Source: Spirometra erinaceieuropaei
Taxonomy: Eukaryota; Platyhelminthes; Cestoda; Diphyllobothriidea; Diphyllobothriidae
Reading direction: 5' to 3'
NCBI GenBank assembly: GCA_902702965.1
Contig: CACRXP010000015.1
Span: 1,914,914 to 1,978,913 of the forward strand
DNA length: 64,000 bases
Shown here: in pieces, positions 10,424 to 21,984 of the stretch
Numbering within the stretch: the first letter of the stretch is position 1
How the letters are laid out: each line of letters opens with the position of its first letter
Notes under the pieces: generated by a model
Seen by the model: only the letters and a program-made list of their open reading frames with translations
What the model was told of the DNA's origin: nothing
Database searches by the model: none
Position numbers and translations under genes: made by a program

Positions 10424-10545
10424 CCCTTATGCATGAAGCACCAGTATCTGCTTTTGTCTCTGATGATGGGTTCGAACAGGAATCCGAAACGCCAGGCAAA
10501 TTAGGCTCTTGTCCCAGCGATCGTGTCTCTTGTTCTTCAATATCC
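10424..10545 (+). repeat. PLE-1 right inverted arm (3' end)
   Basis: This is the 3' terminal sequence of the Penelope-like copy and the inverted partner of 9556-9671. A third, solo copy lies at 3890-3980. It ends near GTGTCTCTTGTTCTTCAATA. The stretch between the GIY-YIG frame and this arm (10152-10423) is 3' sequence of the same element with no domain. Confidence 0.75.
10456..10497 (+). ncRNA. Hammerhead-ribozyme-like core, PLE-1 right arm
   Basis: GTCT (10456-10459), CTGATGA (10460-10466), stem II GGGTTC/GAATCC (10468-10473 with 10480-10485, six pairs including one G-U, loop GAACAG), GAAA (10486-10489) and AGGC (10494-10497, pairs with GTCT). The other two copies have TGTY before AGGC, giving a usable UH cleavage site. 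Here the site reads GCC, so this copy is probably inactive. Helix III is minimal. Confidence 0.55.
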
Positions 10546-11900
10546 GCAAAAGAGAACTAAGGTGGGAGTGGCTGAGTTCTTTAATCTGGTTTTGGTTGAT
10601 TGTTCCGGCTTTCTGGTGGTTGCGGAGAGTTGTCACGAGGACAGCTCATCCTCAATTTGGCGCTGAGGAGTATGGTACAATGAGATCAGTAATGACTAGC
10701 TGTACCATCGACACGCGTCCGGCCTCCCGTACTGACGAGGCCTTCAGATGCCAACTTTGTAGGAGTCAGAACTCATATAATCAAAACCCTAGCTACAACT
10801 GTAAGCGTGTTGGTTATCCGCAGCAAAACCGTCACTACAGGGACCGAGACATGGCATATCGGCAGTCATAAGTGCTATGGTAGTGAACACGGCCCTTAGC
10901 CGAACAGAAGACCTTTCAGGGGAGATATCCAACCTCACGCCATACTTGCTGCATCTTCAAAATTGCGGAATGTAACCTCGGAGCCGTGCAAACAGGAGAT
11001 TCCAAAGACTACAATGGAAGTTGAAACTCTGCAGGACTAACTTCCAACAGACAACAACAAGTGTGTGAAACACCGCCTGTCATTGGGAGAAATTCATCAA
11101 GAAGTGTGACCGTCTCCTGGAAAATGGCAGCACCTTTCAGGACAAGTTCAATCCGAATTTCTCCTCCAGAGGGATGGTGGGAGGATTAATAGCGTGCGGG
11201 AAGGTTTTGCAAATCAGAATGAATTGTCCATCTTATGTATGAACAGGAGTTACAGGACAAGTCGGAGTATACGGTGAAAAGATGCACTGGGCTTGCAATT
11301 GAGGTCTTGTCGGATGGCAAATTGTACTGACCCAGACGGCATCGTTATCTAGTGCGACCAGTGCAGATAATATTACCACTTTGTGGCACAACTTCATATG
11401 CTGTGCTATCTGTTACTTGCCTCGGAGCGAGACAGCACATACGCCAACTGTTAATGTCTGGCTAATTTTTTGCGAGATGGCGAGTGTGGGGGGGGGAGGG
11501 GCGTCATGGACGGCAACTCAGGGGACCGATGCTAAGGCAGATCTAAACAGAAGGCAAACACTGACGCGACAACGGCGTCGGATGAAGTCATAACACCTGA
11601 TCATATCTCAATCCAACTCGACTTCGTTTTGGCAGGGCGGAGGGGGGGACGCACAGTGGGACTGATTCATTGTGAGGGGCTAATCGCGGCTACGCGTGTA
11701 CCACCAGCTGGTAGATATCCACATGTCGGTGATCTGGTAGGTGGGACAAAGCGCACCAACATTACGAGGCCTACGGAAAGGGCATGGTGACTTCCATCAG
11801 GCAAATATAAAATTTTCGGGCTGGCCCACTACAGGGAAAGGAAGAGTCGGATGAGGAGACAGAAGCGAAATATTGAAAGGAACCGACAGATGAGTAAATA
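10546..11900. other. Mostly unassigned; possible Gag zinc-knuckle relic
   Basis: The plus-strand frame at 10509-10871 contains, near its end, CQLCRSQNSYNQNPSYNCKR, which recalls the cysteine spacing and KRVG context of retroelement Gag zinc knuckles but lacks the full CCHC set. I consider this weak. A run of seven Gs lies near 11488. The remaining 1 kb up to the palindromic element shows nothing I recognise. Confidence 0.25.
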
Positions 11901-12874
11901 CAGTAGGTAGGCTTACTCAAGAAACGTCAACCGAAATGCGCTTTCGTTTCGAAAGGATGGTTGTAAAATTAATCAACGTGCAGCACGATTCTATAATATT
12001 TCAGTTACCTCAGGATGCCGGCTTTCGAACTTCTTTGCGGCAACATGTAATAACTATACGCCGTAAAAAATGACTGCCTAAGTAGCATGCATTTTTCTCA
12101 CTGATTTTCCATTCCCTTAAAAATTCAATCCCATTTTATAAAAAAAACACGCATAAAATAGTCATTCTTTTGCTCATTAGGTAGAAAATTATCTTTTCTT
12201 CGCATTTTATACTCGCAGAAAGGGTACAATTTGGTTTTAAAATAAACTTTCCTAATTCCCAAATAATGTTGAACCCGAAATGCCGTTACACTTCCACTCA
12301 GGGTTTCCGAACTACAAGCCGTATATTTTCCGCGTACGGAAAACCATTCATTTCTCTACGGTGTTGAGAGGAGACCATATGGAGTTCATAAAATTTAGCA
12401 GTGAGCTTGAGCCATATTACTAACTTTACAAGCCACATTGATAAATGCAGAGACATGACGATGTATAAATGGTCATTTCAAGGTATTTTAAAGTCCCTCA
12501 ATTAGAAACTTTTTGAAAACCGAATTATGTCCCTTCTTCGAATATAAAATCGGAAAAAACGCAAGTTTCTACCGACTGGGCAAAAGAATGAATATTTTTA
12601 TGTATGTTTTCCAGGAAATATAATTGACTTTTCAAGGTCATCGAAAGTCAATTAGGAAAATATGTGCTACTTAAGTAGTCATTTTTTGCAGAGTATCGTT
12701 TTCGCATGCAGCCGAAAAGAAGTTCGTTCGAAAGCCGGCATTCTGCTGTCAATGAAATATTATAGAATTATGATGCATGTTAATTAGTTTTACAACCCTA
12801 CTTAATTAATCCTTTCGAAACGAAAGCGCATTTCGGCATTTCGGTTGACATTTCACGAGTTAGCCCACCTACTG
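11901..12874. mobile_element. Palindromic foldback element, copy 2
   Basis: The element begins CAGTAGGTAGGCTTACTC (preceded by TA) and ends GAGTTAGCCCACCTACTG, 974 bases later. Both halves carry CGTCAACCGAAATG, CGAAAGGAT, GGTTGTAAAA, CTTTCGAAC and CATTTTTCTCACTGATTT-like blocks in inverted order, so the whole element can fold into one long hairpin. It has no coding content. A LINE tail begins within about 60 bases of its right end. Confidence 0.85.
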
Positions 12875-12924
12875 AAGATAGAGGGAAAACGGGTCTCAGT
12901 GGCACGCGAAGGGGGTAAAAAGAC

Positions 12925-13545
12925 GAAGATTCTCAAGCCACGAAAAATGCCTATGAATCCGACGCGACATCTCCATCGCCGATAAGATTCGCGTGTACCG
13001 TGCATCCGTCCGGCCTGTCCTTCTCTATAGCCCTGAATGCGGGGCTGTACGCGTGGACGAATGAAAACTGGAGGTATCTGACCATCACTGCTCGAGAACA
13101 ATCCTTAGAGTGAAGCACAACGACTTCGTCTCAAATGAGACAGTCCGCACTCGCTGCGAGAAAACCACAAGGGTAATCCAAGCCATCCAAGAAAGACAAC
13201 TAAGGTTGTTTGGGCACATTCTTCGTTGTCCACTTCAGGGGCTCGGTGTTACTTCCCCCGATCCGGCACCGTTATTTCATTGGAGGCTTCGAGGGAGGGT
13301 CAACCTGGCTTGACACAGTTCATCAAGACACGGAGGTGGTTCTTGGACCTTCCGCATTCGGTCTCCGCGGTGGTGACGAGAATGGGTTGAACTGTCCAGA
13401 TATGCTGCCGCGGATCGTCAAGCGCGGAACAGCACAGTTAGGAAAATCATCAAGACGGTCTAGATCTGGTGTGGTTGCAGCCATATTAAGTACAAGTAGG
13501 AATACAAGAAGTAGCAAGCGGGAAGAGGAGGGGGGGGATTAAAGA
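12925..13545 (+). pseudogene. RTE-type LINE, C-terminal fragment of reverse transcriptase protein
   Basis: Conceptual translation in shifting frames gives the hallmark tail of RTE-like LINE proteins. The order is DISIADKIRVYRASVRPVLL, then RTILRVKHNDFVSNETVRTR, then IQAIQERQLRLFGHILRCP, then TWLDTVHQDTEVVLGPS. The first part reads in one frame up to about 13313, and the TWLDTV part continues in another (13210-13542), so at least one frameshift lies near 13250-13300. This tail follows the RT domain in intact elements. The RT motifs themselves are missing, either by 5' truncation or because the neighbouring palindromic element lies at the break. It is non-functional. Confidence 0.8.
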
Positions 13546-14893
13546 GACATAGAAGACGGGCGGAAAGCTAAGGTGCATGAGGGGTCTGGAGCATATCGTT
13601 GACAGACCGCATCCTTCCAGAACCTACCAAGAGTAAACATCTATCACTAGCTCGAGGAGGGCCGTAGCAGCGTCCCGCAGAATGTCGCAGGGACACTGGA
13701 CTCCAACAAGCACCCGATGAGAATTCTTTTCGGAGACCACTAAAATTCCCGACAAGCGGGCCGATTTACTCAACCTTAATTGCTCATCACGTCCAACGGT
13801 TCTGTCAACGACAGGGTCTAAGGGGAAAAAGGCTCCTAAGCATGAATGCTGCGAAGGCGTTTACCGTCCTAGCAGGAGGGATCACCGTTTGCGTTCTGTC
13901 CTGGAAGTTTAATTTTCAAACGGAGCGCCGAGTGCCAACTTGTTGGGACATTACAAATAGCACATTTGACAGGGTGTGGTTCTAGCCGCTTGACAAGTGG
14001 TTGGCATACCCCTATAAACAGAGACACAGACTAGCGCAGAGAGAGAGAAAGAGGAACAAAGCAAGGTAACGAAGTGCGCCAGTACGGATCTAGTAGCCTT
14101 GACTGTCGCAACTGCTCTCGACGGGCGGGGCAGAGGGTGGTCGGGAAGTTCAGCTTGGTGGCATGAGCACAGACCGACACTCTTGTCGGAGGTAGAGGGG
14201 GGGGAGAGCAAAACTTGCCTCGCAAGTCTCGACGTGTTGGCCTGTCTCATGCAGCAGAGCTTCTAGAGCCGAGGGCAGAGAACCGTCCAAAACCCGCTCA
14301 ACTGTCCACATGGTATAAGTGTAGGGCTGCTCCAAAATCCAAGTCGGATGATGACACTGCAGAGGGAGGGAGAGAAGAAACTCATATGATGACTTGTAGA
14401 GGCTGCATACAAACGGAGGGTGGGCACCTACAAACAAGCTAGGAATGGCGAATTCGTGGGCATATGACTACCGTAAATACTTCTACCATGGAGGAAACAA
14501 AACGACAACACATTAAACTCGATCAAGGACGTGAGGCGGGAAGACAAAATGGGTCACTAAAGCGGGAGAAATGTCGCCTGTGCAACTAGTCATACAACTT
14601 TAGCTATTAGATGCTTGCTGTTAAACAACGGACCCGTGGATAAATAGCAGAGCGCAGAACTCAACGCTAAATGACAAAGGAGTTCGGATAATGATGGGTA
14701 TGGCCGGTCGACAACGCCTAAAATGACCTAAATGTCCACTACATTTTCGCTTGTCTTTGCTGGGACCCCATTCCTGCACCGTAAGTGGTCGTTGCGCGAC
14801 CAATATGTAACGGGACGAGCATTTCCTGACCATCTGATCGGTGAACATCCCTTCTTGTGAGTGGCAAAGTAGAGGGCAAGGATCTAGCGACGG
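13546..14893. other. Unassigned stretch
   Basis: No gene was recognised. Minus-strand frames at 13951-14437 overlap each other in different frames and show no family motif. A GA-rich run lies at about 14039-14056. Confidence 0.4.
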
Positions 14894-15262
14894 CCCCCAA
14901 GTATCACCAACTGGCCACAGCCGCCTGTCCTACGGGAATGGTGGTAATGGCGGCAAATTAAAAAAAGTAAACAATAAGAAACATTCGAAGTGTAGACCAA
15001 ATTGAGTTAACCGCTAATCAATAGTTTACATTGGGACAGGTAACCAAGGTAAATACAGCCAACGAGAATGAACGGATAGTGGTGATTGTCATTGTGGCAT
15101 TGCTATATATATAAGGGTATTGTAAGTTTTGAGTCACACTTTGAAATACTTAACTCCTTATTTTCGCATTTAACATATCATCCAGATGCTCCACCCGTAA
15201 AACCCCTATTACCACCATTCCCGTAGGACAGGCGGATGTGGATACTTGGTGATACTTGGGGG
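14894..15262. repeat. Inverted repeat, arms about 55 bp, spacer about 260 bp
   Basis: The left arm (14894-14949) and right arm (15209-15262) are reverse complements. The outer 16 bases (CCCCAAGTATCACCAA) are identical, and the inner 31 (ending CCTGTCCTACGGGAATGG and TGGTAAT) differ at one position, with a diverged patch between. The spacer has no open frame of note. The arms do not match the palindromic family elsewhere. Confidence 0.75.
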
Positions 15263-15407
15263 TCTTCATTAGATACTTGCCAAGTAGAATTCCAAACACA
15301 AGCTGCAGACGGTCTTTCCGCAGCTTGTGCACTTAGTACGCGCTTGAGAAGGGGAACGGTAATGGTTCTTGTTTGTTAATTCTGAACCTTCACATGTGTT
15401 ACCAATA

Positions 15408-15510
15408 AGGCGGGACTAAGATGGCCATTTCTGGCATACTAGCTGTTGTCAGCTAATGGCACCCAAACCGGGGTGTTTGCGTACTCGAGGTCTGGACCCA
15501 ACCACAGCGA
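15408..15510 (+). repeat. SINE-like dispersed repeat (family S), copy 2
   Basis: GGGACTAAGATGGCCATTTC, then CTAGCTGTTGTCAGC, then ACCCAAACCGGGGTGTTTGC and TACTCGAGGTC follow the same order as 47148-47300 and the minus-strand copy at 6985-7090. It is diverged and non-coding. Confidence 0.45.
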
Positions 15511-18328
15511 GACAGCAAGCAATAAGAGGCATAATTTCCGCCACTTGAGAATCACGAGTCGCATCCGTCCGACAGAGATGGGGAATGGTCAAACACATGA
15601 GAGCAGCGTTTATCAGTCTGATATCATCATGAGATGAGACAAAGGCGATCCCGAATCCTCGTCAACAATAACGCAGTGACGCGGCATGTATGACATATAA
15701 AGGAGAAGACTGGTGTGACCAGCTGGTTGAGGGTTGGTGGACTACTGAAAATTTCACTTCGCCTTCTGGATTACCTGTTACACGTAGCTAGTCCTGCAAT
15801 CAGAACAGATCAGTAAACGCTACTTCCACACGATGAAAGACGCAGAGAGAACCATTGAGCAGTCGGAGGAGGAAAGTAGAACCGGTTCATATGGGCTGAA
15901 CAAGTAAAACATCCTGAAACATGGGGGACTCACAAACAGTCAAAAACAGACAAAAAATTAATGATAGATGAAGCAGACACCCGTCGGCCCCCTAATTTGC
16001 CTTGAGCGCTCTCGCTCTTAACTGTCACGCCTACGCCTGACAGTTGCGCAATATAACCCACATTTCTTATCTCTCCGTCTGACAAAAGGAAGCCGACTTA
16101 ATCCAGACAGCTGAAATTCCAGAGCGAAGTCTGTAGGCGTAAAAGACGGGTAACCGCACAACTCAGGTCAGACAGTTAGCAGGGGCGGCAATTAAGACTG
16201 AAGATGAGAAACAGAGGATCCACGAGGGCGGAAAAAGAAGCTCCCCACAGACGGAACCAAAGTGGTTTCACTGCGTGAAAAGATCGATGTCCTTCTCTTC
16301 ATTAATTAAAATAGGAATGGGGGGAGGTGTACGACAGATAACCGAATCATGTGGTTCGAAGCCTTCCATAGGTGGACCAACTGCTTCCTTCCAAGAAGCG
16401 CAAAGCTCATTATCACACCAGAATTAGTCAAGTCACTGCGATTAGTTGTCTCAGCTCAAGCGGCAGGCCGTTCGACTATAATGGCGTGAAAATTTTAAGC
16501 GTGACAATTGCCGGTGCTCGTGACGGGCCTTGGGCAAAAAGGCCTGCACTTGGGAGGCTTTGATCTTGGGTTCAGAAACAATCAATCGGGATCAGAGAAA
16601 CGAGGTTGGTTGATCCAACCACACTGCATCTGCCGTAAAGGTCCTCAAGGGCTTCGCACCTAAAAAGACTGGGAACAAAGTGAACCAGGGGAAAGCCCTT
16701 AGTACATTAAAGATGGATTGATGCGAGCGTCGAGTAAAATATTTCTCGCCAGAACTTTAAGGGTTGCATTGAAAACGCAAATTACTTGTGCAGCGAAGTG
16801 CGCGGCAACCAGAATAACTGAGCGACAATTATTATCTCATAAGACAACAGATTATGAGACAGGTTGTGAAACCAAGGTAGGGGGTACGTCCACTGCCATA
16901 GGAGTCACGTGGTTATCGCGCGTGCGATAACAATACGCAGCTGAAAGGAGAAACAGGCTCTGCTTCAAAGAAATAGCACTAACTGGTCGAAGTCCAACAC
17001 GAACCAAAGGAAACTATAAAAACGGTAAGTTCATCAGAAATACTGAGAGGAATGATCGACCCAGATACGCTCCAAATACATCCTGATGAAGGGAACCGCT
17101 GATGACCTTACATGACGACTGAAAAACGCTGGCATTCGCATTGCAAATGAACTAGCCTGTTCGTTCGAGACAGTCCATTCATGAGACAAGGACCCCATCC
17201 CCGAAGAGCAACAAAGTAAAATTCTATTCCATATTCTAAACAGTTGTTGCAATCGTGTTTATGTCGACACTACCGCTAAACGTCTTGGGACTCCTAGTAT
17301 GATGGATGACGGCTGGCTGATACCACACCCAATCGTTTGACCATCGCCTTGGCCCTGAGTCCATCGACGTTGACGGTTAACAAACAGCCCTATAACATTC
17401 CCGAGACTTGACGCTCTGGGTTGCATAATAAAAATGATCACATTGGATCCAAATGCACCTTGGTGGCCGCTCTGGCAACATAACCATAACGATACAACAG
17501 TGGCACCTCTTCCTAAGAGTTGGCAACCTCCACCGTGTCACCCTCGGCGAAAGCCAATGCAAGGCCCCTTCTCCTTCGTCGAATTCACCAATCCTCAGCC
17601 CGAAAACTTTGATTGCAGTCTCCCGATGAAATGTACCTATTAAGGACGCGACAATAAAGGAATAAAACTATAAACTTCCGGCGAGGCCCATGGTTCCGGA
17701 ATACTGACTCGGAAGGCTTCTGACAGCCAAGATGTGTATTCAAAAAAGATAGGATATCGGTGCGATTGGACAACAAGAAATGAAGTCAAGCAGATTTCTG
17801 GACACACTGGTATTCTTATGTACCCCATTGTGCGGCAGCTTTAAAGGTCCGAATATTGTTTTGGTGGGGTGCTCAAACAGATCTTTGAAACAGGCCCTTC
17901 AAAAAAACTATTAACTAAAGGACAATTTAACAGCAGCAGAAATCTAAACGGACTACAGCACTAGTAATACACAAAGTTTTAGAATTATTGAGACTAAAGT
18001 GTGAATGAATGTTAGCCTAAGAACAGGTGAATGCTAAGCACACATTACGCTCCAGGAAGGTCTGCATCGAATAGAAAGTGGAACGAGGCTGTCGAGGTCA
18101 CTGTCCATTGTACCGCGCAAAAATGAAACCAGTTGGGCAAATAGTCTTCCGTCAAAGCAAGCTGAAAAATCGGCTACGTTATGTAAACTCATCGAGACGT
18201 GAACAAGGAAAAGTGTTCGCAATTCGGGCATAGTAATGAGCCAGCTTGGCATATCATCACAAAAAAATGAATTTAAAAAATACGTATTTGGCCGTACTTT
18301 GACCGTTTTTAGTAGGCGTTTAAAATAC
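15511..18328. other. Unassigned stretch
   Basis: About 2.8 kb without a recognised gene. Because a DEF8-like exon ends just above this interval on the minus strand, further downstream exons could lie here. I looked for the C-terminal zinc cluster expected of that family in the minus-strand frames and did not find it. Short frames on both strands are unassigned. Confidence 0.35.
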
Positions 18329-18407
18329 CTCAAATTTTTGCCTGATTTCGAGAGCTTCTTTGCAGATGCGAAAGAAGGCGTTTAGCCGAAAGGCTCGAAG
18401 CCGCAAA
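18329..18407 (-). CDS. Possible downstream exon of the DEF8-like gene
   Basis: On the minus strand, a TTACCTGCAG acceptor is followed by an open segment reading LRLRAFRLNAFFRICKEALE and IRQKFE, and then a GTATTT donor at 18328. FFRICKEALEIR resembles the FxxCKEAxEAR stretch of the DEF8/PLEKHM RH domain, which lies about 45 residues after the zinc site. Fewer residues separate the two here, so a small exon may be missed or the join may be wrong. Splicing would need a phase-2 donor in 18500-18545 (candidates AA|GTTAAG and AAG|GTTTCG). This is inference. Confidence 0.35.
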
Positions 18408-18541
18408 CTGCAGGTAAGTAATGCTTTCGGATTCCAACGCTGCCATGCAGGGGGAGCTCGAAACTGCTGACGTGTCCACATGAAATTAAGCGAGAGGAAG
18501 GCTGACCGCGAAACCTTAATCGGAAAGTACGGATGCTTAAC

Positions 18542-19584
18542 TTGGGGAATATGAGGTGAAGACAGTTCAACGTCAAGAGTCGACTCACTGGATAGGCGGT
18601 ACAGAGACCAAGGATGAAGATATTGGCAGGAATCTTCCAGAAGTCGCCCCAATGACAGTTAGTACAATAGTACCGCCCGAAGTAGTAGCACAGCTGGGCA
18701 GGACATGGTCGCCTTTCGAGAAGATCATCACAGTCGCCATCAGTACCGCCACAACTACCTAGGTCAGGCAGCTTTCCGGCTTCCCGGGCAACCGCAACGT
18801 CAGCATCGGACAAGAGCGGTCCCAGGGCGGGAGAGAAGAGTCCGGCGACCTCACCCACTCCTAACAGCTTCTTTTGTCGACCATACTCAGAGGCCTTCAA
18901 AGTGTGAGGAGCTTCCAGTCGACGAATTGCATCCAACAAAGCAGGCGGAGGACGGGAATGGCGTCCACTTGAGGAGGGCAGCCTGCCCAGGTCCATGTCT
19001 ACGTTGGCAGCTAAGCGCGCACCGCATTCCCAACAACGCCAGGACTGTGCCGAAAGACTGGCCTCCACGTATGTGAGACGATCCAGCAGGAGTTGATGTG
19101 TCATCGTCTGGTTGACAGCGGCATCAGTCGACACGCCCGGATTACGGCTGCTACTATCGGCAACCAGGCCACTTACTGAGTGCGACTTCATGCGACGACT
19201 GGGTATCCGGGGGCGGCTTGCCGTCGTCTTCGGTGTCGGTCCTGTGGGCGGCAGTTGTCCATCACCGGCCAGTGCAAAATGAAGAACCGCGGCTGCGGGG
19301 CACTGCCGAATAAGGCTACGAGTACAACTGGTTGAATCATGACAGGCGATAGCGCAGACGCGACATACCAATATTCGGCCGGCGGGACCTTTCACCATAC
19401 GGCAGCAGGACTCACAGACAGCGCCGAGGAAACGGAAGGCGAGGACTGGCTGGAACTTGTGGCCCAGAAGACGCAAACAGTCGGAAAAATGGGACGTGTT
19501 CTCCGTCGCGCGCAGATCAGTCGCCGACGAGCGCGTGGGCAGGATGGTGTTGGAGAGCTGAGGAGTTCCGTAGCGCTCCCGTTC
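18542..19584 (-). CDS. DEF8-like protein, exon with C1-type zinc finger and RH-domain zinc site
   Basis: An open minus-strand segment of about 350 codons starts after a plausible acceptor (TTGCCTTTTAG, 19585 and above), where the frame reaches a stop at the splice site. Near residues 45-95 it has a C1-type pattern: GHKF, then CESCC, CRVC, AIACH, and C...7...C. Near 19021-19041 it has CWECG, preceded by SLSAQSW. At about 18646-18700 it has LCYYFGRYYCTNCHWGDF followed by IPANIFI and YPVSR. This order (C1, CxxC, C.YtG.Y.C..CHW.D...IPA) is that of DEF8 and PLEKHM-type RH domains, which bind Rab7 and act in lysosome positioning. An insert of roughly 100 mostly low-complexity residues separates the two RH zinc halves, unlike vertebrate DEF8. 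The N-terminus and C-terminal zinc cluster are not in sight. The 3' end of the exon is uncertain, because the frame stays open to 18382. It is the only cellular gene recognised, and a gene fragment cannot be excluded. Confidence 0.55.
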
Positions 19585-21494
19585 CTAAAAGGCAACTAAC
19601 TCTTTTTTCCAAAGTCGGTGTTTAAGTGCCCACGGATGACTACAGCATTTAACGGTTGAGAACGCATTTGAATTCAGTGCGACGAAAAAATCCAGGCTAA
19701 AGAATAATCAATCTTTTTTAAAACTATGCGTTTGAGTAGTCACCATGTGCAGACAGGACGTTTCAGAAGAAATGAAACACCTTCCAAAATGGATTAAGTG
19801 GGTGGCAGGGTCACATATGTGCATGAAAAATGTCATGAGTTGAGTTTCAGATATTCTGCAGACTCCGGTGGTACCGCAGCCATTGGCGTCTCGTTGGCAG
19901 TCAAACTTACACAGCAGGCCTTGACTGGATGGGCAGTCCGTCCGTCTAGACTCAGAGGACAGCAATCCAAATGTAAGTGAGTTTATAAATCGACGATGCC
20001 AGCAATGGCACTCACGGGCGCACGGTTTCGCTCAGAAATGGCATACGTCCGAGTGGCCTCCGAAAATGTATCCTTAGCTCAGTGTAAATCAGCCATGGTG
20101 TCTGCCCGTTACTACTCCTGAAAGAAACTCGGCCGTAGGTTGTGCCTGTCAGCGCAGGACAGGAGTTAGGATCATCGTAAGCTATGAGAAGCGTCGTCCT
20201 GAGAGAGGTTCAGTGTTAAACACGCATGTGGGTTGATTTGTGTCGAGGCCGGCATGCGTATATCTAGCTAAGCCCCTTGATCTTTCTAGGCCTACCACGT
20301 TTTAATGACAGTTACTATGACTGTAGACGAGGGGAAGCTGGTAAGGCTACAATAAAGTCCTAGTTGCATGGCTACACATGAATCAGACCTCAACGAGGTC
20401 TCAGATCTCTCGTCAAAGGGAGCTATCGTTAAGACTTGCGAGCTCCAGCCTAACACGTGTGTGGCATATAGTTCTCTTCATCATTCTATGAGAAACAAGG
20501 GGTTAGGCCACTTAGTAATCGACCAAATCGCCAATTTTAGCGTGTCGCGATAAGTTCAGGCACGTCGGATTAACTCGAATGCGGAATGAGCTGCACTGCG
20601 CTGAACTTATCTCTCTCTCTTCAAGGCACCAGTCGCCCGCACAGACGCGGCAAATATTGTGGGCTGAGTGCTCGTCAAACGCTTGTTACGCATGTGTCGA
20701 GCACATGCAGTCGTCATTTTGGCCTACTACAACAGCATCGCGGTTCATTTTGAGTTACTGCTCGGTGATATACAAATCGACCATATTGAAGGCAAACGGT
20801 GCATTAGACATAAAGTCTCCTCCATAAAGTTTGATCGTCTATTACAATAGACGTGCGCGATGTGGGAAAATAAAATCCGTGGACAGTATGGAATCCACCC
20901 ACTGAACCGCCCTCAGAACGATCACTTGATTAGCAATGTGTCATTCCCACCGAAAAGGGTCAAAGCCACATGACACGTCGGTTTTAAGACTTTAACTGCA
21001 TCCCTGTTGTTGTTTACTTATTGCTTGTATTTTATTCAATTGTGAGTCTGCCCGATTTGACCGACCATGAGGGAATCCCGACTAGTCTGTCTGCGCGCGA
21101 TGACCTGAAACAGCCAACCCAGTGAGATTTAACATCCAATTTCAACGACAGAGGGTATAAAGGGGTGTTCAAAAAATTGCGATCTTTAGCCGGCAACTCG
21201 GTGGAGTCCTAACCGCTGACCCTGCGAGAGATTATATTGCTCCAGCGTTTGTGACAGCGTTCGGTTTATAAAATGTACAATAACTAGCTACGTTGAAGAG
21301 GTACCGATAATCATCAAACGTCGACTTAGACAGGCAGATACGTCCTCAACTAAAAAAAAGGTTTAACCACGAATATGATACTGATGACAGTTTGACCGTC
21401 GTGGCCGACGATGTTCCGCGTGTGCTCTACTGCGAGGTGAGAGCATGCATGGTGACTTGTGCATGAATTGCCTCATAGTGGTAGTAGACTTGCC
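19585..21494. other. Unassigned stretch upstream of the DEF8-like exon
   Basis: If the DEF8-like gene is intact, its 5' exons on the minus strand should lie in or beyond this interval. I could not identify one: frames at 19708-19965 (minus) and 20368-20850 (plus) have no recognised motif. Confidence 0.35.
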
Positions 21495-21660
21495 CAGTAT
21501 CTACCACACTCTCCCATCCTTGCCGCCTGGGTCCTGTGTCGAGACATTGCCAGGAAGATCGGAGGCCGGAACGGGCGCAGGTGGCTGGCACGGCCGGACC
21601 CGCACCTGGATGTACCATTACACGCCCTGGCTCACAACACTTTACCAAGATTTTAACCAA
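21495..21660 (+). repeat. Dispersed repeat family R2, copy 2
   Basis: This shares GTGTCGAGACA, GGACCCGCACCTGGATGTAC, ACACGCCCTGG and AAGATTTTA-like blocks, in order, with 8655-8815. Open frames across it on both strands are not conserved in the other copy, so it is non-coding. Confidence 0.5.
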
Positions 21661-21984
21661 TAATAACAATGGGTGACGCGTGCTGGCAACTGGGCCTGCC
21701 ATCACACCCCGAATGTGGTTATGGTACGCATTCCTGATAACGCCTGCCAAAAACCGATTTAGCTCCTGTGTGGGTGCAGCACATCTACCGCACAGCCTCT
21801 TTTAGGGGCACAGAACACTCATAAGAGGTAGAGCACAGTCATCAATTGCCAGAGTACCGACTCTAAAGCGATGACCTGCCACAACAACTACGAAGATCCT
21901 TCCATGTTCGACACTTCATTGATTTTTGACTATTATAAGGACCTGAAGATGCAGCGCGAGTCTATTATGATTATAAACGAATTC

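Larger units (their letters stand above)
9556..10545 (+). mobile_element. Short Penelope-like element (PLE-1) with inverted terminal arms
   Basis: A truncated Penelope-like copy keeps only the C-terminal GIY-YIG region (9672-10151) and 3' sequence. It is bounded by inverted repeats: the right arm (10424-10545) is the element's 3' end, and the left arm (9556-9671) is its reverse complement. Shared strings include CCCTTATGCA.GAAGCAC, GATGATGGGTTCGA and CAG.GATCGTGTCTC. The arms directly abut the coding remnant. Inverted terminal copies are a known peculiarity of Penelope-like elements. The RT domain is absent. Confidence 0.75.

Noticed and set aside
10152..10436. 93-codon frame after the GIY-YIG domain as a separate gene
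   Set aside because: It starts just after the GIY-YIG stop codon and lies within the PLE-1 3' region, with no domain of its own.
18556..19599. Plus-strand frames of 68-123 codons over the DEF8-like exon
   Set aside because: They are mirror frames of the zinc-finger coding strand and have no family motif of their own.
21427..21750. 107-codon minus-strand frame
   Set aside because: It overlaps repeat R2, whose other copy does not keep this frame.
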